NCBI GenBank assembly: GCA_013298715.1 | Contig: JAAFIQ010000005.1 | Span: 120,542-184,541 of the forward strand | DNA: 64,000 nucleotides | Origin: Bacteroidota bacterium | GTDB taxonomy: Bacteria; Bacteroidota; Bacteroidia; B-17B0; Aurantibacillaceae | Direction of reading: 5' to 3' | Shown: piece after piece, positions 25,301 to 34,164 of the stretch | Layout of the letters: each line of letters begins with the position of its first letter | Position numbering within the stretch: the first letter of the stretch is position 1 | Program-made: the position numbers and the translations under genes | The notes under the pieces: model-generated | Seen by the model: the letters and a program-made list of their open reading frames with translations, nothing else | Databases searched by the model: none | What the model was told of the DNA's origin: nothing

Positions 25301-26533
25301 ATGCAAAGCAATCAAGAGTTAATACCACATTTGTTTAGAAAAGAGTTTAGTAAACTAACCTCCGTTTTATCAAAATCGTTTGGTTTGCAACATATTGAAG
25401 TTGCTGAAGATATTGTAAGCGATACTTTTTTATTAGCTTCTGAAACATGGGGACTTAAAGGTATTCCCGATAATCCAACAGCTTGGTTATATACCGTTGC
25501 AAAAAATAAAACCAAAGATTATTTAAAACGTAACAAATTATTTTCCGAAAAAATTTCTCCAGAAATAAAACACACAAGCAGTTTGGCAGAAGATGTTGAA
25601 TTAGATTTATCGTCAAAAAATATTCAAGACAGTCAATTACAAATGATGTTTGCTATTTGTCATCCATCCATTTCAGCCGAATCGCAAATAGCTTTGTCGT
25701 TGCGCATACTTTGTGGCTTTGGTATTGACGAAATTGCTGATGCCTTTTTATCGAATAAAGAAACCATTAATAAACGTTTGTTTAGAGCAAAAGAAACTTT
25801 GCGAGAAGAAAAAATTAAAATGGAAATGCCTTCTGAACAAGAAATTGAAACCCGTTTACAAACCGTTTTAACTACTTTATATTTATTGTTCAACGAAGGA
25901 TATTATTCCGCTTCTCAAAACACCGTATTACGAAAAGATTTTTGTATAGAAGCCATGCGCTTAAATTTAATGCTAACGCAAAACGATAGTACCAACAAAC
26001 CCTTTACCTATGCATTATTAGCATTAATGTGCTTTCATGCTTCCCGCTTTGAAGCACGTATTAATAAAAGTGGTGAAATTATTTTGTATGAAGAACAAGA
26101 TACCAATTTATGGAATGCAGAATTGATACAACAAGGTGAGCATTTTTTAAATCAATCGGCATACGGAAATCAACTTACCAAGTTCCATTTAGAAGCGGCT
26201 ATTGCCTATTGGCACACGCAAAAAATAGATAGTAAAGAAAAATGGAATGCCATACTACAACTCTATAATAAATTATTACAAATAGAATACTCCCCTATTG
26301 CTGCATTAAATAGAACCTATGCTTTAGCAAAAGTAACTAATGAAATAAATGCGATTAAAGAACTCAAAAAAATTAATTTAAAAGACAATCATTTGTATTA
26401 TGCTTTATTGGCTGAGCTTCATGTCAGCTCTGATAAAACGAAAGCGGTTGAGTACTTGAATGAGGCAATAACTCTGGCAAAAACGGAGCAAGATAAATTG
26501 TTGCTGAGCAAAAAAATAAAATTTTTAATGTAA
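25301..26533 (+). CDS. ECF42-like RNA polymerase sigma factor
   Basis: A 410-aa sigma factor. The sigma-2 region (about 10-80) contains AEDIVSDTFLLASETWG and PTAWLYTVAKNKTKDYLKR. The sigma-4 region (about 105-165) contains ALSLRILCGFGIDEIADAFL and NKETINKRLFRAKETLR. A C-terminal extension of about 240 residues with TPR-like helices (NEGYYSASQ, LLALMCFHASRFEAR, YNKLLQIEYSPIAALNR) is the hallmark of ECF42-type factors, which lack a classic anti-sigma gene and are linked to YCII/DGPF genes like 23383-23724. The extension probably controls activity. A hairpin sits just before the start codon. Confidence 0.88.
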   Translation: MQSNQELIPHLFRKEFSKLTSVLSKSFGLQHIEVAEDIVSDTFLLASETWGLKGIPDNPTAWLYTVAKNKTKDYLKRNKLFSEKISPEIKHTSSLAEDVELDLSSKNIQDSQLQMMFAICHPSISAESQIALSLRILCGFGIDEIADAFLSNKETINKRLFRAKETLREEKIKMEMPSEQEIETRLQTVLTTLYLLFNEGYYSASQNTVLRKDFCIEAMRLNLMLTQNDSTNKPFTYALLALMCFHASRFEARINKSGEIILYEEQDTNLWNAELIQQGEHFLNQSAYGNQLTKFHLEAAIAYWHTQKIDSKEKWNAILQLYNKLLQIEYSPIAALNRTYALAKVTNEINAIKELKKINLKDNHLYYALLAELHVSSDKTKAVEYLNEAITLAKTEQDKLLLSKKIKFLM

Positions 26534-26778
26534 AGGTTTCCCTAAGGCTGTCAGTAACGTTCTATTTTAATGATCTACATATAAACGCATAGAATTCGGA
26601 AATAAGTTTAAACTAATTGCTTATGTGCTTCTTTGGGTGCATACGAATTACAATTACAAACAAAGCACAAAATCATTTACAAATGCCGGTGGAGCAGAAC
26701 CTTGAATTTAATACCACATTGCACTAAGTCTAATAAACGATTTAAAGCCCACGATAAAATATATTAGTATTAAGAAAT

Positions 26779-27120
26779 TTAAAGATTAATTATAAATAAT
26801 AATGTACTTACGCCTGTTGAAAACAAAAATAAATTTACAACCCATTTAGTTGGCGCCTGCCCAATTACGCATACATTGTTTGCCATTGCACCAGCCATTA
26901 CCAAAGCTAATTGCCAGATAGGTGCGCCATTTTCTAGAATTTTCATAGCTGCTAAACCGCCCATAATACTGCCTATGCTGATGGTCATAGCTATTATTCC
27001 AAAATAACTAAACGATAATTTTTCAATGAATTGCTTGTACCAACTAACGCTATTAGTTGATTCAAAAGTTCTTGTGCGATTTTCTGAAATTTGTACTGAA
27101 GGTTTTAATGTTGTTTCCAT
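26779..27120 (-). CDS. Small membrane protein, unknown function
   Basis: A 113-aa protein with a polar N-terminus (about 1-35) and two or three hydrophobic helices (SYFGIIAMTISIGSIMGGLA, WQLALVMAGAMANNVCVIG, VVNLFLFSTGVSTLLFIINL). I recognise no family. It is divergent to the DoxX gene at 27292, and on the minus strand CAAAATTA at 27135-27142 reads as TAATTTTG, a possible -7 element. It may belong with the stress genes to its right. Confidence 0.65.
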   Translation of the reverse strand: METTLKPSVQISENRTRTFESTNSVSWYKQFIEKLSFSYFGIIAMTISIGSIMGGLAAMKILENGAPIWQLALVMAGAMANNVCVIGQAPTKWVVNLFLFSTGVSTLLFIINL

Positions 27121-27291
27121 AATAATATTTTTAGCAAAATTAATTGAGGTGGAATTGTTTTACTATGAGATGAGTCAGTAGAGGAATTGATTTTTGTCAG
27201 TTAGCAGTTTTTTATGAAAACTGATATAAATCATATTATTTGTATGATTTATGTTACTAGGGTTAGATTAAAACTTATAGAAATTTACATT

Positions 27292-27711
27292 ATGATTTTA
27301 GACCAAAATAAATACGAAATTTTTAGTTTGCTTGTAAGAGTTTTCACAGGCTTTTTATTCTTGTTTCAAGGATATGATAAACTTTTTAAGATAGGCATTA
27401 AAGAATGTTTACGCACTTTTAAAAACGATTCAGAACGTTTAAATGTGCCAAATAGCTTATTATGGTTAGTTTTAGGCTTTACATCTTTTGTAGAATTTGT
27501 TGGTGGTGTATTTTTGATTTTTGGCTTTTTATACACTTATACTTTGGTGTTTTTGGGAATTGATTTGATTATTGTGGCAGTGGCCTTTGGAATGGTGCAA
27601 CCGATGTGGGATACTAAACATGCATTTCCTAGATTTTTATTAATCGTACTTAACATGTTTGTACTTATTCAATTTAATAAATACACATTGGATAAATTAT
27701 TCAACTTATAA
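27292..27711 (+). CDS. DoxX-family membrane protein
   Basis: A 139-aa protein from the ATG at 27292; an in-frame ATG at 27214 would add 26 residues unlike the family. It has four hydrophobic helices, and the DoxX-type opening RVFTGFLFLFQGYDKLFKIG is clear. DoxX proteins are small inner-membrane proteins linked to redox and oxidative-stress systems. It is followed after 26 bases by two universal stress proteins in the same direction, a probable operon responding to oxygen or nitrosative stress. Confidence 0.78.
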   Translation: MILDQNKYEIFSLLVRVFTGFLFLFQGYDKLFKIGIKECLRTFKNDSERLNVPNSLLWLVLGFTSFVEFVGGVFLIFGFLYTYTLVFLGIDLIIVAVAFGMVQPMWDTKHAFPRFLLIVLNMFVLIQFNKYTLDKLFNL

Positions 27712-27737
27712 TATAAATTAATTAAAAAATAAAAATT

Positions 27738-28550
27738 ATGACAAAACAAAAAATTATCGTTGGGATTGATTATACAGCTTCAAGTTTAAATGCGTTAAAA
27801 TACGCTGAGTTATTAGCTTATCGCTCAAATTGTGAACTACTTCTTTTTCACTTATTTGAAGCGCCAGTACTGTACACTAATTCTGGGTTGTATTTTATGT
27901 CTTACCAATCTATTGAAAAAAATAGTAAGAAAAAACTGGAAGATTACGCGCTTAAAAATTTAAAGGCATCTAAAGTGGAGTACAGTTTGTATAGCGCAAA
28001 TGGTGTATTTGAAAATGTAATTGAATATTTATTAAAGAAAAATAAAGTTCACTCTGTTGTTTTGGGTTTAGAAAGTAAAACTAAAATTAATAAATTTATC
28101 TATGGCACCAGTGGCACCTCTATTGTAGGAAAAGTAAATTGTCCAATAATTATCGTGCCAGAATCGTATAAGAAACAAAGCATTGGTAAATCTATTTTAG
28201 CCTTTGATAATGCTGAAAAACTATCAAAAACTTGTTTAAAAAACATTAAAAATTATATTAACACTACTCAAACAAAACTCGATGTTTTTCATATTAAAAC
28301 ACCTTTAGAAGTTTTCTCGACTAAGGAAGTAATTGATTTTAAAATTGATGAAAAACTAGTTTATCCAGTTAAAATAAAAAAATCAAGCGGGATTGTTGAG
28401 GGAATTGTAAACACTGCTAAATCTGGTAAAACTCAATCAATCATAAGTATCTCACGTAGGCATTCTTTTATTTATCGCTTTTTTAATGAGTCGCATACAA
28501 AAGAAATAGCCTTTCAATCAAAGGTTCCAGTAGTAATAATTCACGAGTAA
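27738..28550 (+). CDS. Universal stress protein, two UspA domains
   Basis: A 270-aa cytoplasmic protein. The first UspA domain (about 1-145) is complete, with IIVGIDYTASSLNALKYAELLA and the nucleotide-site segment GTSGTSIVGKVNCPIIIV. The second (about 150-270) is more diverged but ends in SHTKEIAFQSKVPVVII. It lies between DoxX and a second Usp gene with short gaps, suggesting co-transcription. It probably binds ATP and acts in stress or energy-limitation survival. Confidence 0.88.
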   Translation: MTKQKIIVGIDYTASSLNALKYAELLAYRSNCELLLFHLFEAPVLYTNSGLYFMSYQSIEKNSKKKLEDYALKNLKASKVEYSLYSANGVFENVIEYLLKKNKVHSVVLGLESKTKINKFIYGTSGTSIVGKVNCPIIIVPESYKKQSIGKSILAFDNAEKLSKTCLKNIKNYINTTQTKLDVFHIKTPLEVFSTKEVIDFKIDEKLVYPVKIKKSSGIVEGIVNTAKSGKTQSIISISRRHSFIYRFFNESHTKEIAFQSKVPVVIIHE

Positions 28551-28569
28551 TACCGAATAATAAGATAAA

Positions 28570-29460
28570 ATGAAAAAATTTAACATAAAAAATATGTTAG
28601 TCCCTTATGACTTTTCTAAAACGGCAGAAATTGCTTTGTATAAAGCAGCAGAATTAGCAGAAGTTACTAAATCAAATTTAATAATTACCCATGTTAATAA
28701 AGTTAACGATTTAATTGATTTATTTTTATTAGAAATTAAGGTTAGTAACGGTAAGGCATTAGAAGCGTTTTATGAAAGAAAATTAGAAGAAGTAGCTGAA
28801 AGTGTAAAATCACAGTTTAACTGCAAAGTACACACTTATCAATGTCGAGGTTCCATAGCTTCTGAAATTATTGATGCTGCTAATATTCATCATGCTGATT
28901 TGATAGTGATGGGAACAAAAGGAAAGGATTCAAACTCTGACTTATTTTTAGGTAGCAATGCCTACCGAGTAATTACAAAGAGCGAAGTACCTGTAATGAC
29001 AATTTGTAAATCAACAGAAAGCAACCGCTATAAAACAATTTTGTTACCTATTGATTTATCGGATCATACACGGCAAAAAGTGAATTATGCTATTGACTTT
29101 GCTAAAGAATTCAATTCGAAAATAGTTGCATTAGCAATTTATACTAAAGAAGAACACGAACTTAAATTTAAGCTCGATGTTATTTTGAATCAAATAAAAA
29201 AAGAGTGTAAAGCAAATAAAGTAGATGTGGAATGTGTTATGGAAAAAACCAAACACAGAATTTCAAAAACCTTAACAGTTGCTAAAAGAGTAAAAGCCGA
29301 CTTAGTTATTACAATGACGGATGAAAAACTTGAAGGATCAAAAAAATGGTTAAGTACCTACGATCATGAGTTGGTAAATAACTCCAAAATCCCTGTTATT
29401 TCAATTCAACCTGAAGTAAATGATGAGTTTACAACAGAGGGAACGATGCTACCGTATTGA
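28570..29460 (+). CDS. Universal stress protein, two UspA domains
   Basis: A 296-aa protein with two UspA domains: residues about 3-148 (NMLVPYDFSKTAEIALYKAA ... GTKGKDSNSDLFLGSNAYRV) and about 155-290 (TILLPIDLSDHTRQKVNYAI). The GxnGS-type ATP-binding segment is best preserved in the first. It lies 19 bases after the previous Usp gene and is convergent with the response regulator at 29482. Confidence 0.9.
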   Translation: MKKFNIKNMLVPYDFSKTAEIALYKAAELAEVTKSNLIITHVNKVNDLIDLFLLEIKVSNGKALEAFYERKLEEVAESVKSQFNCKVHTYQCRGSIASEIIDAANIHHADLIVMGTKGKDSNSDLFLGSNAYRVITKSEVPVMTICKSTESNRYKTILLPIDLSDHTRQKVNYAIDFAKEFNSKIVALAIYTKEEHELKFKLDVILNQIKKECKANKVDVECVMEKTKHRISKTLTVAKRVKADLVITMTDEKLEGSKKWLSTYDHELVNNSKIPVISIQPEVNDEFTTEGTMLPY

Positions 29461-29481
29461 TTTATAGCCTTAGCAAGTAGC

Positions 29482-30540
29482 TTACAATTTCAATTTCTTT
29501 AATTTTTCACTATCTAATAATGTAATATTACTTCCTTTAATCTCTAATAACTTATCCTCTTTAAATTCGCCTAAAGTTCTTATCAAGGATTCGGTTGCTG
29601 TTCCTACTATATTAGCTAAATCTTCTCTTGCTATTGAAATACTAAAGTTTTTTTCGTTATTTTTTTTATATCTGTCTTCTAACATAATTAATGCTTCTGC
29701 GGTTCTTTTTCTTACGGAACTATAAGCTAATTTTATTAATTGTTCTTCTTTATCAACAACATCATTACTTAACATTTTAATAAATTTTTTCATAACAGAA
29801 GCATTGTTATAAATTAAATTATAAAAATCTTCTTTCGGAATTAATATCACTTCGCTATCTTCTAAACACTCAACAGTTTCTGCGTATTCACCATTTTCAA
29901 GTAATGGAACGTATCCAAAGAAATCACCTTCGGCAATTAGGTTAATAATAAGTTCTTTGCCATACTCATGAAGTTTTACGCTTTTTGCTTTTCCTTTATT
30001 TAAAAAATATAAATAATTAGGCGTATTTCCTTCGCTAAAAATAATATCTTTCTTTTTAAACTTTTTAATTTTTCTTTCGTTAAATAACTTTTTTAATTCT
30101 TCTAAACTTCTTACCTCATCCAAAAATTTATTTAAACCTTCGCTACTTTTATCAAATTTAGTTTTTATAATTTCTGATTTTTTTAATCTTCCTTCCACTG
30201 CGTTTAAAAGTTCAACGTCATCAAAAGGCTTAGTAATGTAATCATCAGCTCCAAGTTCCATACCCTTTCTAAAATCACTTCTTTCTGTTTTTGCGGTTAA
30301 AAATATAAATGGAATACCTGCGGTTGTTTCGTTTTTACTTAACAAATGAATTACACCATAACCATCTAATACAGGCATCATTATATCGCAAATAATTAAA
30401 TCTGGTAACATTTTCTGAGCCAGTTCAATGCCAGTTTTTCCGTTATCGGCCTGCAATACTTTATAGTTTGCTAATTCTAAAATTTCAGCCGAATTTTCTC
30501 TTACCTCTTGATTATCTTCAATTAATAAAATAGTTTTCAT
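29482..30540 (-). CDS. REC-cNMP-Crp fused response regulator
   Basis: A 352-aa protein with three modules. The receiver domain (1-120) has phosphoacceptor D52 (IICDIMMP) and K104 (TKPFDD). A cyclic-nucleotide-binding beta-roll follows at about 160-265 (FSEGNTPNYLYFLNKGKAKS). A Crp-type winged helix is at about 285-350 (REDLANIVGTATESLIRTLG). It should integrate phosphorylation with a ligand or structural switch and then bind DNA. Its start lies inside the end of the histidine kinase gene (23-base overlap), so the kinase is the obvious partner. With the converging DoxX/Usp genes, an oxygen or redox stress circuit is a reasonable inference. Confidence 0.9.
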   Translation of the reverse strand: MKTILLIEDNQEVRENSAEILELANYKVLQADNGKTGIELAQKMLPDLIICDIMMPVLDGYGVIHLLSKNETTAGIPFIFLTAKTERSDFRKGMELGADDYITKPFDDVELLNAVEGRLKKSEIIKTKFDKSSEGLNKFLDEVRSLEELKKLFNERKIKKFKKKDIIFSEGNTPNYLYFLNKGKAKSVKLHEYGKELIINLIAEGDFFGYVPLLENGEYAETVECLEDSEVILIPKEDFYNLIYNNASVMKKFIKMLSNDVVDKEEQLIKLAYSSVRKRTAEALIMLEDRYKKNNEKNFSISIAREDLANIVGTATESLIRTLGEFKEDKLLEIKGSNITLLDSEKLKKLKL

Positions 30541-31744
30541 TTATCTTTTTATTTGGTAATTTAATATAAAATGTTGTCCCTAAAATTAATTCACTTTTAA
30601 ATTCTATTCTTCCATTCATAAGCTCAACATACTTGGATACTATGCTTAAACCTAAACCAGTACCTTGAATGTTGATTGCATTCTTTGCTCTATAAAACCT
30701 CTGAAAAAGTTTAGGTTGCTCATCTTTAGGTATACCTATTCCCTCATCGCTAATTGTTATTTCAATATTCTCTGAATCTACTTTTGTAAGTAAGGTAATT
30801 TTCTTATCCTCATTTGTAAATTTTATAGCGTTAGAAAGTAAATTGAGATAAATGTTTTTCATCATTTGCTTATCCAGATACACTTCCTTCACCAGACCTT
30901 CATATCCATCGATAATGACTTGATTTTCTTTTTTAATCACTTGCATTTCTGAAACACATTCTTGGTGTAATTCTTTTAAATTAAATAGCGAATAATTGGC
31001 ATAAACCTTACCTTCTTCTAATTTACCAACCGAGAGAAAATCGTTTAAAATAAGTGTGAGGTTAGTAACAGAGCTTTTTATACGATTAATATGTTTTTGT
31101 CTTTTTTCATCCTCTTCAGTTTTATTATATTTACCAATAAGCGATGCAGAAGATAGTATAGCGCTTAAAGGTGTTCTAAACTCGTGAGAAGCCATTGCAA
31201 CAAACCTCGATTTCATCTCATTCAAATCTATCTCCTTTTGCAATGATTCACCTAATTTTTGTTTCGAGATTTCTAGTTCATTAAGCGCTTCCTTTAATAT
31301 CCTTGTTCTCTCTTCTACTTTTTGTTCTAACTCATTATTTAGCGCTATTATTTTTTCTTCAGCCTTTTTTCTTTCTGTAATATCAATTATAAAAGCTACA
31401 ACACACAATTCACCTTCTCTATTAAAATAGGATAAACTTATCTCTACTGGGAATTCAGATTTATCGGCACGCAAGGCTTTTAAATCCATGTTTTTTCCCA
31501 TTGCTCGTGGATGCGGATTTTTGTTATAACTTTCTCTATGGTGTTTATGCCGCTCTACTAAATTTTTCGGAATTAAATCTTCAACGCAAAGGGTTAACAA
31601 CTCAGATTTCTTGTACCCAAATAGCTTTTCAGAACTAGGATTACATCTAATTATTCTACCTTCTGAATTTGTAATTAAAATTCCTTCCGAAGTATGTTCA
31701 AATAAAGCGTTTAAGCTCTCTTGTTGAAATTCCATATTAGGCAT
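30518..31744 (-). CDS. PAS-domain sensor histidine kinase
   Basis: A 408-aa cytoplasmic kinase. The PAS domain (about 8-130) contains HTSEGILITNSEGRIIRCNP and a PAC-like VAFIIDITERKKAEE. A coiled coil (about 130-175) leads to HisKA with H-box MASHEFRTPLSAIL. The ATPase domain has N-box NLLSNAIKFT, G1 DEGIGIPKDE, F-box LFQRFYRA and G2 GTGLGLSIV. It has no transmembrane segment, so it senses an internal signal. It precedes and overlaps the REC-Crp regulator gene. Confidence 0.93.
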   Translation of the reverse strand: MPNMEFQQESLNALFEHTSEGILITNSEGRIIRCNPSSEKLFGYKKSELLTLCVEDLIPKNLVERHKHHRESYNKNPHPRAMGKNMDLKALRADKSEFPVEISLSYFNREGELCVVAFIIDITERKKAEEKIIALNNELEQKVEERTRILKEALNELEISKQKLGESLQKEIDLNEMKSRFVAMASHEFRTPLSAILSSASLIGKYNKTEEDEKRQKHINRIKSSVTNLTLILNDFLSVGKLEEGKVYANYSLFNLKELHQECVSEMQVIKKENQVIIDGYEGLVKEVYLDKQMMKNIYLNLLSNAIKFTNEDKKITLLTKVDSENIEITISDEGIGIPKDEQPKLFQRFYRAKNAINIQGTGLGLSIVSKYVELMNGRIEFKSELILGTTFYIKLPNKKINENYFIN

Positions 31745-32090
31745 AAGTTATCTATCTTTTAAAAAGTAAAAACTGAGAAATGTCAATTTTATTATTGAGT
31801 TTCATCACAAAAAATGAATAAGAATTTATTAAAAGCCTCAAATTGATCTTAAAGACATAATTAATCTAGTTTAAGGTTAACATTCAATAAGTTAATTTTC
31901 AAAACAAAGTTGTAGTAATAAGCTAATTTATAAAACAGCAAATGAAAAGTTATTTCTAAAAATAAAGGTAAAGAATAGATAATTTAATGATTACACTTTG
32001 TATCGTTGCTCGCCACAAAAAGGTGCGGGTATATTTAGTAAAGAAACAATTAAAGCAAATTGCCCTTCAATTATGCTAACAATCCAAAAA
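31745..32090. other. Intergenic stretch, nothing recognised
   Basis: 346 AT-rich bases between the start of the kinase gene and the stop of the enoyl-CoA hydratase gene. It holds only short unsupported frames (for example about 30 codons near 31987-32080) and no clear RNA, repeat or terminator. The kinase promoter should lie at its left end but no convincing element was found. Confidence 0.5.
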
Positions 32091-32879
32091 TCAATTCCCT
32101 TTAAAATCCGCTTTTCTTTTCTCTAAAAATGCGGCCACACCTTCTTTAAAATCGCCGCTGCCAAACGATTTTCCAAATTCTTCAATTTCTACTTCGTAGC
32201 CATTTAAGTTATTATTATATCCAGCATTAATTACTTTAATAGCTGTTCTAATAGCTGTTGGGCTTTTTGTTGCAATTTTTGAAGTTATTTCAAAACACTT
32301 GTCTAACAAGGTATCAATTGTAGTAACATAATTCGCTAAACCCCATTTATATGCATCGGTAGCGTTAATCATATCAGCAGTAACAATCATTTCAAACGCT
32401 TTTCCTTTGCCAACCAATTGTGCTAAACGTTGTGTGCCTCCGTAACCAGGTATTACGCCTAAACTAACTTCAGGGAGTCCCATTTTAGCGTTATCGCTTA
32501 CAACTCTAATATGACAAGCCATTGCTAATTCTAATCCGCCACCTAACGCAAAGCCATTAACAGCTGCAATAATTGGTTTACTATAGTTTTCTATAAAATT
32601 AAAAATTTTAAAATGCCCAATAGAGCTCAATTGTTTGCCTTGTTCAATATTATAATTTGCAAACTCTGCAATATCTGCACCCGCTACAAAGGCCTTTTGC
32701 CCGGCACCTGTTAAAATTATGGCTTTAACATCACTCATGTTCTCAGCCTCAACTAAAGTTTCGTGCAACTCTTCAATAGTTTGCTTATTAAGGGCGTTTA
32801 ATTTATCTGGTCGGTTAATAGTTATAACTAATACGCCGCTTTTTACTTCACTTAAAATGTATTCTGTTGTTGCTACCAT
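32091..32879 (-). CDS. Enoyl-CoA hydratase/isomerase family protein
   Basis: A 262-aa crotonase-fold enzyme, hydrating 2-enoyl-CoA in beta-oxidation or a related pathway. The oxyanion-hole segments are KAFVAGADIAEFA and NGFALGGGLELAMACHIR, and the catalytic Glu pair lies in GGGLELA and GLPEVSLGVIPGYGGTQRL, so the hydratase-type glutamates are both present. The C-terminal FLEKRKADFKG is typical. It has a good promoter candidate at 32896-32929 and appears to be a single-gene unit. Confidence 0.93.
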   Translation of the reverse strand: MVATTEYILSEVKSGVLVITINRPDKLNALNKQTIEELHETLVEAENMSDVKAIILTGAGQKAFVAGADIAEFANYNIEQGKQLSSIGHFKIFNFIENYSKPIIAAVNGFALGGGLELAMACHIRVVSDNAKMGLPEVSLGVIPGYGGTQRLAQLVGKGKAFEMIVTADMINATDAYKWGLANYVTTIDTLLDKCFEITSKIATKSPTAIRTAIKVINAGYNNNLNGYEVEIEEFGKSFGSGDFKEGVAAFLEKRKADFKGN

Positions 32880-32895
32880 AGTTAATTAATTTCGG

Positions 32896-32929
32896 CAAAT
32901 TTAAACGAAATGTTTTAGCTTGCAGCAAA
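32896..32929 (-). promoter_or_regulatory. Bacteroidota-type promoter for the hydratase gene
   Basis: On the minus strand TTTG (32929-32926) is followed after 22 bases by TAAATTTG (32903-32896), which matches the -7 consensus TAnnTTTG. The start codon is 16 bases beyond. The spacer is slightly longer than usual. Confidence 0.5.
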
Positions 32930-32964
32930 AGTTATAAACCAGTGTGGATAAATTTAGACGAAGC

Positions 32965-34164
32965 CTAAGAATAATTTCGATTAATATAGGTGGCAAGGTA
33001 AAAACCCATGCTAAAACAGGATTGTAAGAGGTAACCACCAGTTGGGGCATCAAAATCTATCATCTCGCCAATGCAATAATGATTTGGCATTTTTTTGAGC
33101 ATAAAATTTTTATCAATTTCGCTTAAGTCAATTCCTCCCACGGTTGATATAGCTTCATCTATTGGAGCTAATTCTTTGATGTCAACTATAAAATTTTTAA
33201 TTGTATTCGCCAATAGTTTAAAATCTAAAAAATCATTCTTACTTAAATAATTTTTAAGCAAACTAAGTTGTACTGTACTTAAATTCAATTCTGTTTTTAA
33301 TATTTCAGAATTATTTTTTTTGTGAGAACTAGAAAGTTTTTCAAACACTTTTTCTTCTGAAAAGGATGGTTTGAAATCAATAATTAATTTTGCCCCGCCT
33401 CCTACTTCAATAGATTTTCTAATTTCTTGGCTGAGCGGATAAACGCCATTACCTTCAATGCCGAATGCTGTTATTACAGACTCTCCTAAAACCGTTTTAC
33501 TGTTAATTCTGTAACTACAATTTTTTAGAGCCTTTCCAGTATTTCTTTCAATGAAATTTTTTCCCCAATTAATTTTAAAACTGCAATTACTTGCTTCAAA
33601 ATTTTTACACAAAATTAATTTTTCTTTAAAATACTTTTTCCATTCACCATCGCTGCCTGTTACTTTCCAACTTGCTCCTCCCAAACAAAATATTTTTATA
33701 TCTGCCTCCACCTCCACGGATGACTGATTAAAAAGCAAATTTCCATTTTTAGCAAATCCGTTCCATAAGTAATCAAATTTTAAATCCACTTTATTCTTCA
33801 AAATAGCATTTTCAAAGGCTTTTAATACTGCAATTGGTTTTATAGATTTTATAGGAAATATTTTTCCACTACTTCCTACAAAGGTTTCTATACCTAAATC
33901 GTCATTTAAAAAATTTACAAAATCGTCATTTGTAAATGAATTAAATGCTTCTTCAATAAATGCTAAAGGTGAATAGTTCAATAAAAATTTATTTGAAGGA
34001 TTGCTGTGCGTTAAATTTAATCCACCATCGCCAGCTACCAAAAATTTTCGTCCGAGCGCTTTGTTTCTTTCGTAAATAGTAACATCAAATTTATTGGTAT
34101 CTAATTTTAATGCCAACATTAATGATGCTGCTCCTCCGCCAACTATCGCAATTTTTTTCTTCAT
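32965..34164 (-). CDS. HI0933/BaiN-type flavoprotein
   Basis: A 399-aa FAD-dependent oxidoreductase of the HI0933/YhiN family. It has the dinucleotide-binding motif IVGGGAASLMLALKL (5-19), then NKALGRKFLVAGDGGLNLTH, a family signature, and a C-terminal flavin segment STVGGIDLSEI ... GEMIDFDAPTGGYLLQSCFS. The physiological reaction is not established for most members. Its start overlaps the stop of the M15 peptidase gene by 4 bases (ATGA), so the two are co-transcribed. Confidence 0.92.
   Translation of the reverse strand: MKKKIAIVGGGAASLMLALKLDTNKFDVTIYERNKALGRKFLVAGDGGLNLTHSNPSNKFLLNYSPLAFIEEAFNSFTNDDFVNFLNDDLGIETFVGSSGKIFPIKSIKPIAVLKAFENAILKNKVDLKFDYLWNGFAKNGNLLFNQSSVEVEADIKIFCLGGASWKVTGSDGEWKKYFKEKLILCKNFEASNCSFKINWGKNFIERNTGKALKNCSYRINSKTVLGESVITAFGIEGNGVYPLSQEIRKSIEVGGGAKLIIDFKPSFSEEKVFEKLSSSHKKNNSEILKTELNLSTVQLSLLKNYLSKNDFLDFKLLANTIKNFIVDIKELAPIDEAISTVGGIDLSEIDKNFMLKKMPNHYCIGEMIDFDAPTGGYLLQSCFSMGFYLATYINRNYS

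Noticed and set aside
26534..26778. 245-base gap between the sigma factor and the small membrane protein, examined for a gene or mobile element
   Set aside because: No frame, hairpin or repeat was convincing in either direction; left unannotated.
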